Shown here: positions 30,869 through 43,568 of the stretch, piece after piece
Layout: every line of letters starts with the position of its first letter
How positions within the stretch are numbered: position 1 is the stretch's first letter
Assembly (NCBI GenBank): GCA_003427395.1
Contig: BFEA01000109.1
Coordinates: 2,664,038 to 2,722,879, forward strand
Origin: Chara braunii
Taxonomy: Eukaryota > Streptophyta > Charophyceae > Charales > Characeae
Reading direction: 5' to 3'
DNA: 58,842 bases
The notes under the pieces: generated by a model
Told to the model about the DNA's origin: nothing
Seen by the model: the letters and a program-made list of their open reading frames with translations, nothing else
Databases searched by the model: none
Program-made: the position numbers and the translations under genes

Positions 30869-30979
30869 AAAAAATCTCAGTCGCTCGGGCCGCCCGTCGA
30901 TCTATACGTGTCATCCTTGCGCAGGTGCCATGCTAATCTCCTCTTTGTTGTCCCAATTCTAACAGATGTCCCGAGGGAC
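30869..30979 (-). ncRNA. U6 snRNA-like gene or pseudogene
   Basis: The minus strand reads GTCCCTCGGGACAT (5' stem-loop), then AGAATTGGGACAAC, ACAAAGAGGAGATTAGCAT, GGCACCTGCGCAAGGATGAC and ACG. This is collinear with U6 over its first ~75 nucleotides. The catalytic ACAGAGA box is altered to ACAAAGA with one extra G, and GCCCC to GCACC. The 3' part is divergent and ends in a run of six T, suited to Pol III termination. No TATA box or plant USE element (TCCCACATCG) is visible upstream, so a retropseudogene is more likely than an active variant. Confidence 0.75.
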
Positions 30980-33537
30980 TTGGGGCCGACTGGTGCCAGT
31001 TGGCTACCACAGCGGGTAACCGTCGGGCGGGTCCACCTACGCCCCCTCCTTTTCGTTTCTGTACGTACCCGGCGCGGTCTGCATCCGGGTTCACTCCAAA
31101 TTTATGCGGTGACCAGCACTTCTCCCCCGGTTCCCGTTTTCCCCGGCTGCCGTGTCAGCAAGTTTGCCGATCGCAAAAACCCAAGAAGGAAGGAAAACAG
31201 CAAAACAAACAAAAACTAATTTTAAAGCACGAATCTTCCCCGCAGTAATCCCTTCCTACTCCATTACTTCCGCCCGAACCCGGCCTCCTTTCGGGCCTAG
31301 TTCAGGCACTCACCAACCTCGACCCCAACAACTATTCAGGCCCGCTCCCCTTTTCCCCAAACTTAGGTACCGTTCACACCCAAGGGCCAAACTGATCTCC
31401 GTCGCCTCGTGCCAGTCTTGCAAGACGCTCCGAACGTTTCAGGCCGGGGTACCGTCTCTTAGCATTCTCAAAGGCCACTCCGCCCCTTCCCATATGCACC
31501 CGGTCCCATCCATGTCCAGGTTCTTCTCACAGATCCTTGCGCATCTTCCCCTACGCAGCGATCGGGCAAATCTCCTCTTTGATCTCTTTGCCTCCCCTCG
31601 CACGCCCCTACCTTAGATTACGTCCTTGTTCAGTATCCCCGGCGGTCCCTAATGCCTTCCTACCCTATCAAGCTCTCCGCGCGGATCTGGCGTCCCTCCA
31701 AGGACAGATTCATGCGCCATACAGTCTTCCTCCTGTACTGTGCACTCTCAGGCCCGCCCTCGACCTTCACCTTTACCTTATCAGCATGCCGCACCGATCC
31801 TCGGACGATCCGACCGCCCTCTGAGGATCCGACCTCTTTTCTCCATTCCGAGGACCTGGCCTCGTTCCAGGGCCCGATTCAGACACGGCCTTTGCCACCA
31901 CTTGGCCATGAGCCCCTGGGGCAACTCATGAACCCAAAGCAGGCCCCCCCCCCAATATTATTTTAATTCTTAACGGGTGTCCCATAGGGCACAGCTTGTG
32001 CTGCGGAGGCAAACGGCCCCTAGGCCACTCGGGGTGCGCCATCTGGGTCCAAGTGCCGGCCTATTTTTCAACAGTCCATGGGTGTATCCACCGTGGCCTT
32101 CGCATCCTCCCCCATACGAGCGCAAAAAAGGAGATAGTACCAAGACTTTGATGCAGATAAATCACATAAAAAAAAATCCACGGCAACCGGGCGGGAACCG
32201 CGGCCCCCATAGCTATAAAAGGCGAAGGGGATAGTCCCATAGGTCCATCAACCCCTCAAGCCTCGCCGTCGCGCTCCTTCGTTCCTTTTCGCCTGCCGTT
32301 GGCCTCGATCCCTGCGTCCGCTGCGTACCAGTCAAATACCGTAACCAATAGGGCTAAGCCCAAGCCTGAGACCAGCAGGCGCGGCTTCACATACAAGGTG
32401 GTACCACACAGCGCTCCGGGTCAGGATACCACTCCGGCCACTCTTTCGACCCACATTCGTACCCACGGCCCCTAAGCGTCCACGCCGGGCCACCGTCCCG
32501 TGCGCCTACCGACACGCCAATCCTACCGTCGGTCGCCCGCGCCGACCAAAAACGGACCTTCATCCCCTAATCAATCTCGTGACTTTAGTATGGGTCGGTC
32601 GGCTACCCCGACCGCCCACTCAATCAAAAAAATCACACGCGCACCTTAAAATTGCGCGCCCACGTACCCCCTTACCGGGACAAGGCAGACCCTTGCCTAC
32701 GTGCGGGCGACCCTCACATTCTCCCGCACGGGCACTCAAGATCCAGGTTAACCAAGCCTTTTTGTCACTTGCAAAAACCAGGGCGGATACCCTTGTAAGG
32801 GTATTCGCGCCGACAGCGGTGTCCCGACTCTCCGCATTGTACCAAACACACCTTCCGCGCGCACTGCTTCTACTCCAATGTGTACCAGGCACCCTGCTCA
32901 AAATCCTCCACGATGTACTAGGCACACTCTCTGGCTTTTCTCACTGTGTGACAGATGCACCATTTGCATGGCCTGTCCCTGGACCGGTCCTGCTGACGCT
33001 CTTACAGACAAAAAGATGGGGGTGTGCCACTGAGCTTTCCTTTGGTACACGCAGCTTCAGTGCCCTGCTATACAGCAGAGCACAACCGGCCTGCACTTGT
33101 GGTAGCAGTCGAGCTCGCCCAAGGACGCGAAAGTAGAGGGACTGACACAGTCTTTTTTGCTGCGAGTCAAGCTCCATCTAATTGAGTTATAGGATGCGTG
33201 CACAAAACTGTGGTTACAATCAAGTAAAAAGTTAAGGAAAGAGAAAAAAAAGAGAAATAGAAAAAGGAAAAGAAATCACGCAGCTAGCCTGTGTTTTAAT
33301 CTAAGGCACCACTTTTGTCTCAAAGGATCCAAAGGCTTTAGTTTATCGCGACGTTACGACTTTCTGCGATGATTTTAATTTTCTATGACTTATTCTGCCC
33401 TTTCAAATTTGGTTCCCCCTCTTTTGTCATTTGACGGGGGAACGAACGGTTTGTTCGCTTGAAATTTTAAAGCAGATGACCTAGATTAGCCGACCTCTCG
33501 CTAACTAGTTTCATTTCGTTGAGCGTTTGTGATTGAG
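30980..33537. other. C-rich region without recognised gene
   Basis: Pyrimidine/C-rich, with several open frames (30908-31219, 31152-31616, 32579-33136 plus strand) of biased Pro/Ser/Arg composition and no domain I recognise. A compositional origin of these frames is likely. Confidence 0.35.
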
Positions 33538-33749
33538 CTCCCCGAAATGGGGAGACTGGCGACCACTTTGGTAGGAGGCTTATCACCCCAGGCAGAAGGT
33601 CATAAGCCCCCTCCTTGCCATCGGACATGGTACCCATTAGTGAAAGTCCGATGCCTCCCTTTGAAGGAGAGGAGTCATATATCGGTATCCCTTATGAGAC
33701 CACACTTCGCGTTGAGTTTACAGTTCTTTCGGCCCAACATGAAAGGACT
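33538..33749 (+). other. Cluster of consecutive stem-loops
   Basis: CTCCCCGAAATGGGGAG (33538-33554) is a hairpin. GGAGGCTTAT (33574-33583) pairs with ATAAGCC(CCC)TCC (33602-33614). CATCGGAC (33619-33626) pairs with GTCCGATG (33646-33653). CCTCC/GGAGAGG (33654-33672) is a hairpin. CAGTTCTTTC/GAAAGGACTG (33720-33749) includes one G-U. Such dense adjacent pairing suggests a structured RNA, but no family is recognised. Confidence 0.4.
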
Positions 33750-34246
33750 GTAGGAGCTAATGGCGGATGGGCATGTCTGCTATTTGTTGAGAAAATTTAT
33801 AATTATTAATATTTATTCCTTTTAGATAGGTATTTTGAAAATCTTACAAGTTCCCTGTTTAGTACACAGGGATCGCAATTCTCTCAAGTTTTCAACAACG
33901 AGTAACCACAAAGTCATTTCAATGTTGGCCAATAGTAGTACATGCGGGCCTGTGCTAACACGACACTGATTTCGTAAGTTAGGAGAGTGGGGCAGATAAA
34001 TCAGGCACACAGATTGTGGCTACTGAAGACTATAGTCTCAGGGGATAAGAGAACGAGTAGTTGCTACCGGTGTTAAGTGTGGGTTATTCTAGGAGAGTGG
34101 CTATGGCATACAAAAAAGCGTTAGAGAGCTATAAGCCTAAGTGTTGGAGGCTCCTAATTCCTAGTGACCCCCTTTCACGATAGGCGGTGGTCCCCATCTT
34201 GAGCCCGTCAATTTGGGTGTCTCCAACCACGCGGTTGGATAAATAA

Positions 34247-34546
34247 AATAAGTCGTGTCCAACTCGCTGGACTCGAGTATCGAGGGAAGGCCCTTCGACC
34301 ACAACTATCATAAATTTCAACGGTGACGAGCAGAAACCAAAGATTAACGTTGAAGGAGCGAGGGAAGAGGAGATGAGAGGGTACTCGACGTTGCAAGCGG
34401 CAGTCACAGAGGCCAACAACCGAGTCATGCGAAGGTGTAGAAGGGATGGATTCACATCGGAGGTCCAAGTGACAATCACGTATCACGAGATTGAGACCTC
34501 TACCGGAATCACGGAGCGTGAACAACAACATTTGGACCGTGTCTGA
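34247..34546 (+). other. Unrecognised open frame, protein-like
   Basis: 99 codons open between a TAA at 34244 and a TGA at 34544, first Met about two fifths in. Composition is protein-like (EGPSTTTIINFNGDEQKPK, EVQVTITYHEIE) rather than repeat-like. Later short stretches on the same strand up to ~35.9 kb also look vaguely coding but are broken. It may be a relic of an unknown element. Confidence 0.25.
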
Positions 34547-37192
34547 AGCCGAGTCAGAGGCCAGTGGAGGGAAGACTCGGTTTGGAATAGTGGAGGCGGG
34601 ACCACCCGCCCGCTAAGCCAGTAGAGGATGGCCCTAAGGCCAGCTCGCGACAACAGAGGCTTTGAAGCCACGAGGCGGTTATATGCAATGAGACCCACGG
34701 ACGCGATTAAAAAGAGAGAGTCAGGCTTTTCGAGGGGGTTTGCAAAAGAAGTGTGTGAGAGCGGATATGTGAGACACGCATGCACATTACTATTGAAGTC
34801 GGGGATAAACTTTGTTTCAACCAAGTGCTTGTTCTTCAACCCTTCAGGATAGCGCATGACCTACCTGTATTTTGTACTGGACTGACTCTTGCCAGCCTCC
34901 AGACACAAAGTGCATTAATTCAGACATCTCCGCCGAATTGCTGGACACGGAGCGATCTGCATCGACTGCCTTTGCTAGTTTCCTTGTCATGGTGGAGTGG
35001 ACATGAATAGTCAAACGATGCGTTGGTAGTGTGGGAAAGGGACACGATCATAAACGGGGTGCAAGTTCTGTGCAACAAGATTTTAGGAAGAAATATCCTT
35101 CCATTTGAGGAATCAAACTTCAAGAAAGATGCACGCGCGAGACTTGCGTGCTCATAACAATTGACGTCAAGCTTCATTAGATCTATTTCACCAATCATTG
35201 CTGACTACATCTCTACAACGGGTGAGAGAAAATCAGAAGGAACGAGCGCTTAGTTAGAATGTGTATGTGCTGAACTTGATTGACATCATTGGAAAACCAA
35301 ATTATACGTTCGATGTCGACTGAGTAGCAAGCGCGCCTCGCTTTGTACCGTGCACTTTTCATCAGTCTAAGTGGCGAGCTTATCCGTGCATAACCTATGT
35401 ACGAGAGAGAAGATGATACCAATGTTGTATGACTTTCTCCGAGAGTACTCACGAGGCCACTTGTCGATAACACCATGCTTTCTCATGCGTGATCAATCCT
35501 CTTCGCCATCTCTTGATCATCACGGTGACCCAGAAAACTATGAGAAGGAAAATGACAATCCGATAAGTATACTACTTGCGGTAGAGCAGCAACAGTCAGG
35601 ATTCCAGTGCGCGTGTGCAGACTGTTTGATGTCACCAATAATTTTGCGTTTTCTTGTTGACGATCCAGCTACCAATATTTTTGCAGTCTCACTTTTAGTC
35701 TGAGTGTTTGAACTTAATTCCTAACGAAAAATGGGGATATATGCTGCCTACGTTCGTCTCCATCGAGCTCATAGTCCTTTATGTTGTTCTCGTACTACAT
35801 GAGGGATGTCTTCATTATATTACACTTTGGTTCCGCTCAACTCTCACCCCATGAGGAGTACTGGCATAAAACAAAAAGAGGCGGTCATTTCAAACTTCTA
35901 GATCAGCGTCGGATAAGGATTTTTTTGGTGTCACTTTCCCTACTCTGCAATCCACTATTCTCATTACTGTTTATTCTCCTTGTGTCTTCATGATTGTGCT
36001 AAGACTTGGTTATGAACAGTCGGTAAGAGCGAGATATTAGTGAGAAATGCTTGTTAGCTAGTTATGTTTCTTAACTAACCCCTTAAAAAGCGCAGGGCTT
36101 CGTTCTCATTTTCTAATACTTAGTGCTTCTATGTTTTGAGTGGAGATGTAGGCGTGAGTAGCAGGTTGGGGCAATAGTGAATGAGAGTACAATTTATCGG
36201 TTGTGTGAGTTTTTCTTGATAATAAAAGGGATGTAGAGATTATCGTTCTCGTTATTGATTCGTTCTTGACCAGAGTGTTAATTTAAGTTTTTAACTCGGG
36301 CGTCATCACCGATACTGCCTGAGTATCTTGTTTGCACAACCTTAACCACTTCCCTCCTCGATCATATGTTTACGTACTAGTAAACAACACGTAGGACTCC
36401 GAGGAGTTGTGGGTACTATTGGAAAGAGAAGCTAGTAATGATTGGCTAAAAGAAAAAAGGAACATGTGTAATCGGTGCACGAAACATCTACTCGGTAATG
36501 CCCGTGAACATAGTCATCTCTGATGCTCACTGTTAGCATAAAACTTCAACGTTTTTGACTCACAACTTTTCGTGTATCCGTGAGCGAAAATAAAGGTAGA
36601 TATAACATGGAAAGCTAGGTAGTTGCTTAATGAACAATTTCTGATCTGGAGTAGATCCTTCATTAAAGTGGTTTATGAGTGTATAATACCTACGAAGCTT
36701 GTTGTCTGGTGGAAGAGTACATGCCAGAACAACTTGCCATCACTCTGCAATCGAGCGAGACTCTTGGAATCTCAAAATGAACTTGGACTCAGATTGCCAA
36801 TGAAATGACTATGCTAAACGGGATGATTCAGTGACTTAAGTGGTTGGTCATTTGAGAACCTATATTAAGAGCAGGACAATAACTCAGTTCCATATAAGAC
36901 TTTGATTTTCATTTCTAATCACCCCTCTTCTTGTCTTTCCTTTTTAACTGGAGTTTTAATCTCATATTAAAGATTAATGGGCAGAAGAAACACTGTTTTG
37001 AAGAAAACAGCCTATCTCATTGCGAAGTTTTTATTGAATGGGGACTGAATGATCTCTTAAGGCAGTGTATTTTCAATTTATCCTTTGTGGTACGATCTGT
37101 ACCTTGCAGGTGCATCAGCCATAAGCCCTGTGCCTGATTATAATCTATTTTATATAAGAACACACTTTATAAAGATCCAAATAATTGCAAGT
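34547..37192. other. No gene recognised
   Basis: Moderately AT-rich sequence with only short broken frames. No repeat family, RNA gene or domain was recognised. Confidence 0.3.
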
Positions 37193-37300
37193 TTTTTTTT
37201 TTTTTTTTTTTTTTTTTGGTCAAAATGCTCCAATCTATTTGTGGGGAGCAACACGTGTTGGGAACCGGACCCAGTGTTCCATATTAACATACACCAAGTA
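37193..37300 (-). mobile_element. LINE 3' tail, copy 3
   Basis: A T-run at 37193-37218 (poly-A on the minus strand) is followed by the family motif in reverse: TCTATTTGTGGGGAGCAACA, then GTTGGGAACCGGACCCAG. It matches the tails at 3.0, 4.5 and 38.1 kb. Confidence 0.55.
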
Positions 37301-38063
37301 TTAAAGCTCTGGGTCCATTACCGAACTTCGACTTATAAAACTCTGACAACAACTTGCACCAAGTACTAATGAAACAATCTCGAAAGGGATAATGGAAAAA
37401 AACAGACATCTATGCAGTACTAAATTCAAAAGGCCCGTTTGGTTTTCGAGCCTTGACTCAAAGGAGAATTCAGACCCAAAAAAACACCTGCCTTGGTGCC
37501 TTTCAACGACCCAACCCTACCTGCCACACCGCTATATCCCGATGCCCAATCTCTACCAAACCTCATACCCCCAATTGCTAGGTTACAGAGTGGCACCACC
37601 CACCCAAGAAACCCCCCACCTGCAAGGCCACAAGGCAATGCGACCCGCCCCGGCTCCGGCCAGCGTCGATTAGGCACCAACTCACCAAAAGGCATTAGAG
37701 TGCCTTCCACCCTCAAAAACTCCCGAGATACCAGAACCAGGGGGGGCTACCTTGACAACTTATGGGGTGGGGTTAGTTTGGGTAGTGAGAAGAGATCAGC
37801 TATGGCAGTGGGGGGATAGGTTTGTCTTGTTCTTGAGTTGCAATATCCTGGTAAGGGAGGGCTAAGAGTTGTTCAGGATTAGGAGTCTAGTATGGCTAAC
37901 TTAGCATGAGTAGCTATATTCTTTGGTCACCATCACTGGTATCATTAGTATCATCAGCATTAGAATTTTCGAAGGTTTCTGATTTCGTAAGTGCTTGAAG
38001 CATTATATTCTCAGGTTTTTCTCAATCGAAGCCGGGTAATGGCCCCGGTGTTACAAACTGATG

Positions 38064-38152
38064 TATGTTCATATGGGACGCTGGGCCCGGTTCCCAGCAC
38101 GTTTTCCTCCCCACGAATAGACTAAAACTTAAAAAAAAAAAAAAAAAAAAAG
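38064..38152 (+). mobile_element. LINE 3' tail, copy 4
   Basis: GCTGGGCCCGGTTCCCAGCA then CCCCACGAATAGACTAAAA and an A-run at about 38129-38150. Same tail family, plus strand, heavily 5' truncated. Confidence 0.6.
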
Positions 38153-38340
38153 GTCTCATGCCCTCATACAACTAGAGTCACAGGGCAGCGCGACCAAGCC
38201 CCAACACCCCCAACAGCGACCAACGTTGTTCTGGCCTCCTTTATTGACAAACCCTCGGGACTCATGACTACAACAAATATCAATCAAGCCACCAATCAGC
38301 GTTGTAGCTGTAAATCCGATCATCCCTTCTTCATGCACTA

Positions 38341-38825
38341 GTTGCCGATATCCCACAAAAAACCTTCTCAGCCCTACTCCGCAAGTCTTACCGCGATGAA
38401 GCCACCATCTTCACCGCTAGTATACCCTATTTCAACCCTGCAGGCTCGCCCCTTCGCCGTAGAGCGCGTCCTCTCCCACCATCACAGCCACCACAACCCC
38501 TTGCCCCCAGCACCAATCCCTCAATTTTTATTTTTGTTTGAGAAATTTATGGAAAAATCTTTGAAATACCAGGGTCATGGACTTCGGCTAAGAATGACAA
38601 CTGTACAATCTACACAAGAAAACAACCCCACACCTCGCATCAGGTACTGGTTGCAAATATCCCACAAAAATCCCTTTCAACCCTACTCCGGCAAGTCTTA
38701 CCTCACTGAAGTCATCATCTCCACTGCTGTTGTACCCTATTTCAGCCCTACGGGCTAGGCCCTTCACCGCAGGGTGTATCGTCTCCCACCATCACAACCA
38801 CCACCACCTCCTGCCTCCAACACCA
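38341..38825 (+). repeat. Divergent direct duplication, ~175 bp unit, offset ~309 bp
   Basis: ATATCCCACAAAAA, CCCTACTCCG..AAGTCTTACC, TACCCTATTTCA.CCCT and CTCCCACCATCACA..CACCAC occur in order at 38349-38515 and again at 38658-38825. Confidence 0.75.
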
Positions 38826-40287
38826 AACCATTGAAGAACTTCCAAGAATTCAAAAGACTCATAAGACTCAGCTGAACATTCAACGCTCACAATTTCCACA
38901 GGACGAGGGAAAAAGAGGAAAAAACTACCCTCTCTCTTCGTGGAAAGTCCAACGCCTATTGAAGTCTCAGTTACATATAGAGGGGTCACAAGTATCTGTC
39001 CTCAAAAGAATGACCCCTTGTCTGTTTACTGCTTCCGTGGGAAGGTGCCCCCTCACCTTCCCGCCCCAGTTCCTCACAATAACACTCCTGCTCCCTCATA
39101 CGCATGCAGTACCCCCTCAAGTACATATAATTCCATTTTCATAATCATTAATTAGACTTGTGAGCTATCTGTGACAACAGGGGTGAGCCTCAGATGAGGG
39201 GGCAGCATACTGCCACAATAATTTAGAGAGCACCTGACGAGTCTAGTGTTTCACTAGTTTCAAATGTCGTAAGTTTCCAGTGTATTAAGATTTTAATTCA
39301 ATTTAACTTTCTCTATTCCTTCGTTACAAAGAGGAGCAGAAAAGTTTGTTGAGTGGCATGTCAATGTAAACCGAAAACCATTGTACAAACAAAGAGATAT
39401 TCCACGAGGGTCATGATTCGTTAAGAGTCGTAACAGTGAAATATTTACTGAGATTTCATGCAGTGAACAAATTGTTTGCCAGGAGTTTCGGCAGCGAGTT
39501 ACTTGTCGTGAGCCTCAATCTCAATAGCAGGTTGCAGGTCGCGAATCTCAATAGCAAGTTGCTTGCTGTGTGTTTTTCGTAATAGACTATTAATTGAGAG
39601 TTTCGACAACAAAGTGTTTGAAGTGAACCTCTAAGAACAACTTGCTCATGGCTTAGAACTCATGATGAGTATGAAGCAGTTGTTCGTTTGTAACAAGTTC
39701 ACGACAACAAATTGTTTGTTATGAGTGTCTGGTTAAAACTTTGTAGTGAATACTCAGTATCAGTCTTGTTTTGAACTGTGCTCGCAATAGAAAACTGATT
39801 GAGATTACCTATCAATAGAGTAAAATCATTTTAATAAAAATGAATGATAAATATTATCTTATTAGTATAAATTACGTACTTGATTGAAACTACTTTACTT
39901 GATACTTCATTACGACGTATACTTTGAAGTCATTTCTCAACAACCAGACCCTTGCAAAGAAAACATTACTTTATAGTAAATTAACTACTAAAAAAAAAAA
40001 AAAGGGAGAACCATGATGGCAAACAAAGATACGTCCATGATACCCTGCACTCTACTCTGTGACAAGGTGGAAGGCTGAGAAGAGAAAGTTGTTGAAGACA
40101 TCCAGTATCACATAAGACCGAACAAGCACTCAAGTTAGTAAAGGACCAGAAGTCTGTAGAGTATATAATTTATTTCCACGGATCAGATTAGAAATTGCAC
40201 AGCACACTTTTATCCATTGAAACTATTGACCGGGCAGGGGGGATCGTCAATAGTCAGCAGTGAATCCTGACAAGCATCCCTTGGATT
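38826..40287. other. No gene recognised; degenerate short repeats
   Basis: Between 39470 and 39720 short words such as TTTCGGCAGCGAGTTACTTG, CTCAATAGCA.GTTGC and AACAAATTGTTTG recur imperfectly. The rest shows nothing recognisable. Confidence 0.35.
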
Positions 40288-40349
40288 CAGCCTGTATGAA
40301 ACGACAAAATAACGTTTTGTGAGTAGCCTGTATGAAACGACAAAATAGA
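40288..40349 (+). repeat. Short tandem duplication
   Basis: AGCCTGTATGAAACGACAAA followed by ATA occurs at 40288-40310 and 40327-40349, period 39. Confidence 0.9.
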
Positions 40350-40796
40350 ACAGATAAGTGAGAAGACACTCGAACAAATTGCATTGCACCTTTCAAGAGG
40401 CAGATGTGGAAGAGAGCACTCGATACTATCAAGAGAAAAACCATAATCGAGTATACAATGTACCATAAAAATCAGAACGACAAGACAATCGAAACAATCA
40501 TATATTTTGAGATAGTCGGACAAACCAAAGAGATCATTAAGGATCAACAATAATTATTATTCTCATGAGTACATATCACGGTCGATGCGTCATTCCTAAC
40601 CAATCTCAACAAGACTGCTCCAAAAAATGCTTCCGGTATGTCAATGTTCTCCTTTGCAAACAAGAAGATTTGTCAATCTTCGTAGTCCTCACTGAGATTA
40701 AAGAGAGAACTATAAAAAACCTTAGGATCTTTGTGAAGAATGGGAAGGATACTCGTAAGCATTTTCACTCAGTCTAAGTAATAGAAGCACGGTATG

Positions 40797-41005
40797 TTAA
40801 ACCACCAGTACTTGGCCCAGTTATCGGCCGCGGTGCTTCCCCGTTAACGCGCCGCGCCTGTCGGGCTTCGGGGTTCCCGATCACAATGGCTGGAAGCACA
40901 AGCCAAAAAAAAGTTGAAACGGCGCCCCAACGGTTCGGCGAAACTTGGCGCGCAGGGGGTCAACCGACTCGGCATCAATAGCTGGGCCAAGCACTGGTGG
41001 TTTAA
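40797..41005. mobile_element. MITE, AACCACCAGT family (~201 bp between TTAA)
   Basis: Bounded by TTAA on both sides, with terminal inverted repeats ACCACCAGTACTTGGCCCAG and CTGGGCCAAGCACTGGTGGT (one mismatch). The interior is GC-rich and noncoding. Unit B of the surrounding duplication lacks the insertion. Confidence 0.85.
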
Positions 41006-41133
41006 GAGAGAGCATAAGTGCTTTTGGAGAAAACAAAGCTGATTCATGACTTTCGTCCTAAGCTAAAATCGGAACAACAAAACAATCAGAACAATCACAT
41101 ATTATAAAACATTCGAAAAAATTAGAAAGACCA

Positions 41134-41811
41134 TTAAACCACCGGTCCTCCTGACGTCAGCAAACCTCAGGGGTACCGGTAGTGCCATTTCACGACGGGT
41201 ACCGGTAGTACAGCGTGGAAAACCGATCCTCCTAACGTCAGAAAACCGCAGGGGTACTAGTAGTGTCGTTTCACGATGGGTGGGCCTCCGTACGGAATTT
41301 ATGACAAAAATCAAAAATAAACCAAATCGGCGCGGCGAATATTTCACTGTCGAAATGATTTTTTTTTTTGGATATTTTCCCCTAAAAGATCACGACCCAA
41401 TCTACGGACCCTCAAATTTTCAGACATTTTGATGGTTTTTATTGAGCACAAAAAATCAGCAAAGTTGCCGCTTGCAAAATGGCAGGATTGGACCCGTCCA
41501 TACGAAATTTGAGACAAAAATCAAAAATAAACCAAATCGGCGCGGCAAATATTTCACTGTCAAAATGTTTTTTTTTTTTCTTTTGATATTTTCCCTTGAA
41601 AGATCACGACCTAACCCTCAAAGTTTCGGCCTTTTTGATGTTTTTTTCTGAGCACAAAAAATCGGCAAAGTTGTTGCTTGCAAAATGCCAAGATTGGACC
41701 CGTCGGCCTCCGTATAACCCGGCGCCTCCGTACGGTCGCCGCCCTTCCGTACAACCCAGCCCTAACTCACAAGACTAGGCGTTTTCGGTGGCGGGGGAAC
41801 CGGTGGTTTAA
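41134..41811. mobile_element. MITE-like element, ACCACCGGT ends (~670 bp)
   Basis: Bounded by TTAA at 41134-41137 and 41808-41811 with ends ACCACCGGT...ACCGGTGGT. The interior is tandem: a ~77 bp unit twice (ACGTCAG.AAACC.CAGGGGTAC), then a ~209 bp unit starting TCCGTACGGAATTTATGAC, TCCATACGAAATTTGAGAC and again near 41707. The uninterrupted copy in unit A reads ATCATTAAGGATCAAC where this element is inserted, giving the empty site. Confidence 0.8.
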
Positions 41812-42130
41812 TGATCAACAATAATTATTATTCATACCAGTACATGTCACGGTCGATAGGTCGGTTCTAACCAATCTCAACCAGACTGCTCCCAAAGATG
41901 CTTTCCAATACCGGTATGTCAATTTAGCTGGTTTCAGACAAGAGGATCCGTCAATCTTCGTAGTCCTCGTTGAGTTTGGTGAGGGAACTTTCCAAGATCT
42001 GAGGATCTTTGTGAAGAAGGGGAAAAAAACTCATAAGCATTTTGACTCAATCTAGGTTATAGCAACACGGTATGTCTAGGAGAAAGCAAAGCTAATTCAT
42101 AGCTGTCGTCCTAAGCTATACTCTCACTAC

Positions 42131-42305
42131 CCTAAGCCTCCGATCCCTTTCTACGTCATTGATGAGTCTTACTAGGGTGAAGTGGTTAACCTAGCCAAAA
42201 GGTATGTCGCACCGACCCTATGCCTCTGGTCCCTTTCTACCTCATTGATGAGTCTTACTCGGGTGAACTGGTTAACCTAGCCAAAAGGTATGTCTCACCG
42301 ACAAA
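42131..42305 (+). repeat. Tandem duplication, 86 bp unit, coding-like
   Basis: CCCTTTCTAC(G/C)TCATTGATGAGTCTTACT.GGGTGAA.TGGTTAACCTAGCCAAAAGGTATGTC occurs twice, about 42142 and 42228. Both units read PFY(V/L)IDESY.GE(V/L)VNLAKRYV in one frame, which suggests a duplicated exon-like piece. The second continues open as SPTKIRVPTFKTRDLL. Function unknown. Confidence 0.7.
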
Positions 42306-43485
<1,180 letters not shown>

Positions 43486-43568
43486 CAACAAGTGAGATAC
43501 CGATATCATTTTGGCTGTCAGCATTCTAACACAGATACCAGTTTTCAATTTTCGGAGTTTAGTACCCA

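Larger units (their letters stand above)
40465..42060 (+). repeat. Segmental direct duplication interrupted by two MITEs
   Basis: Unit A (40465-40796, continued at 41006-41060) and unit B (about 41070-41133 continued at 41812-42120) align in order: AATCAGAACGACAAGACAAT versus AATCGGAACAACAAAACAAT, then ATCAACAATAATTATTATTC, the ACCAATCTCAAC block, and GTCAATCTTCGTAGTCCTC. Both encode a similar frame ending ...LRIFVK.GK.T.KHF.S. before a stop at ~40777 and ~42054. Each unit carries one MITE that is absent from the other. Confidence 0.75.

Noticed and set aside
32579-33136. 185-codon plus-strand frame in the C-rich region
   Set aside because: Composition-driven, no domain, and overlapping minus-strand frames are equally long.
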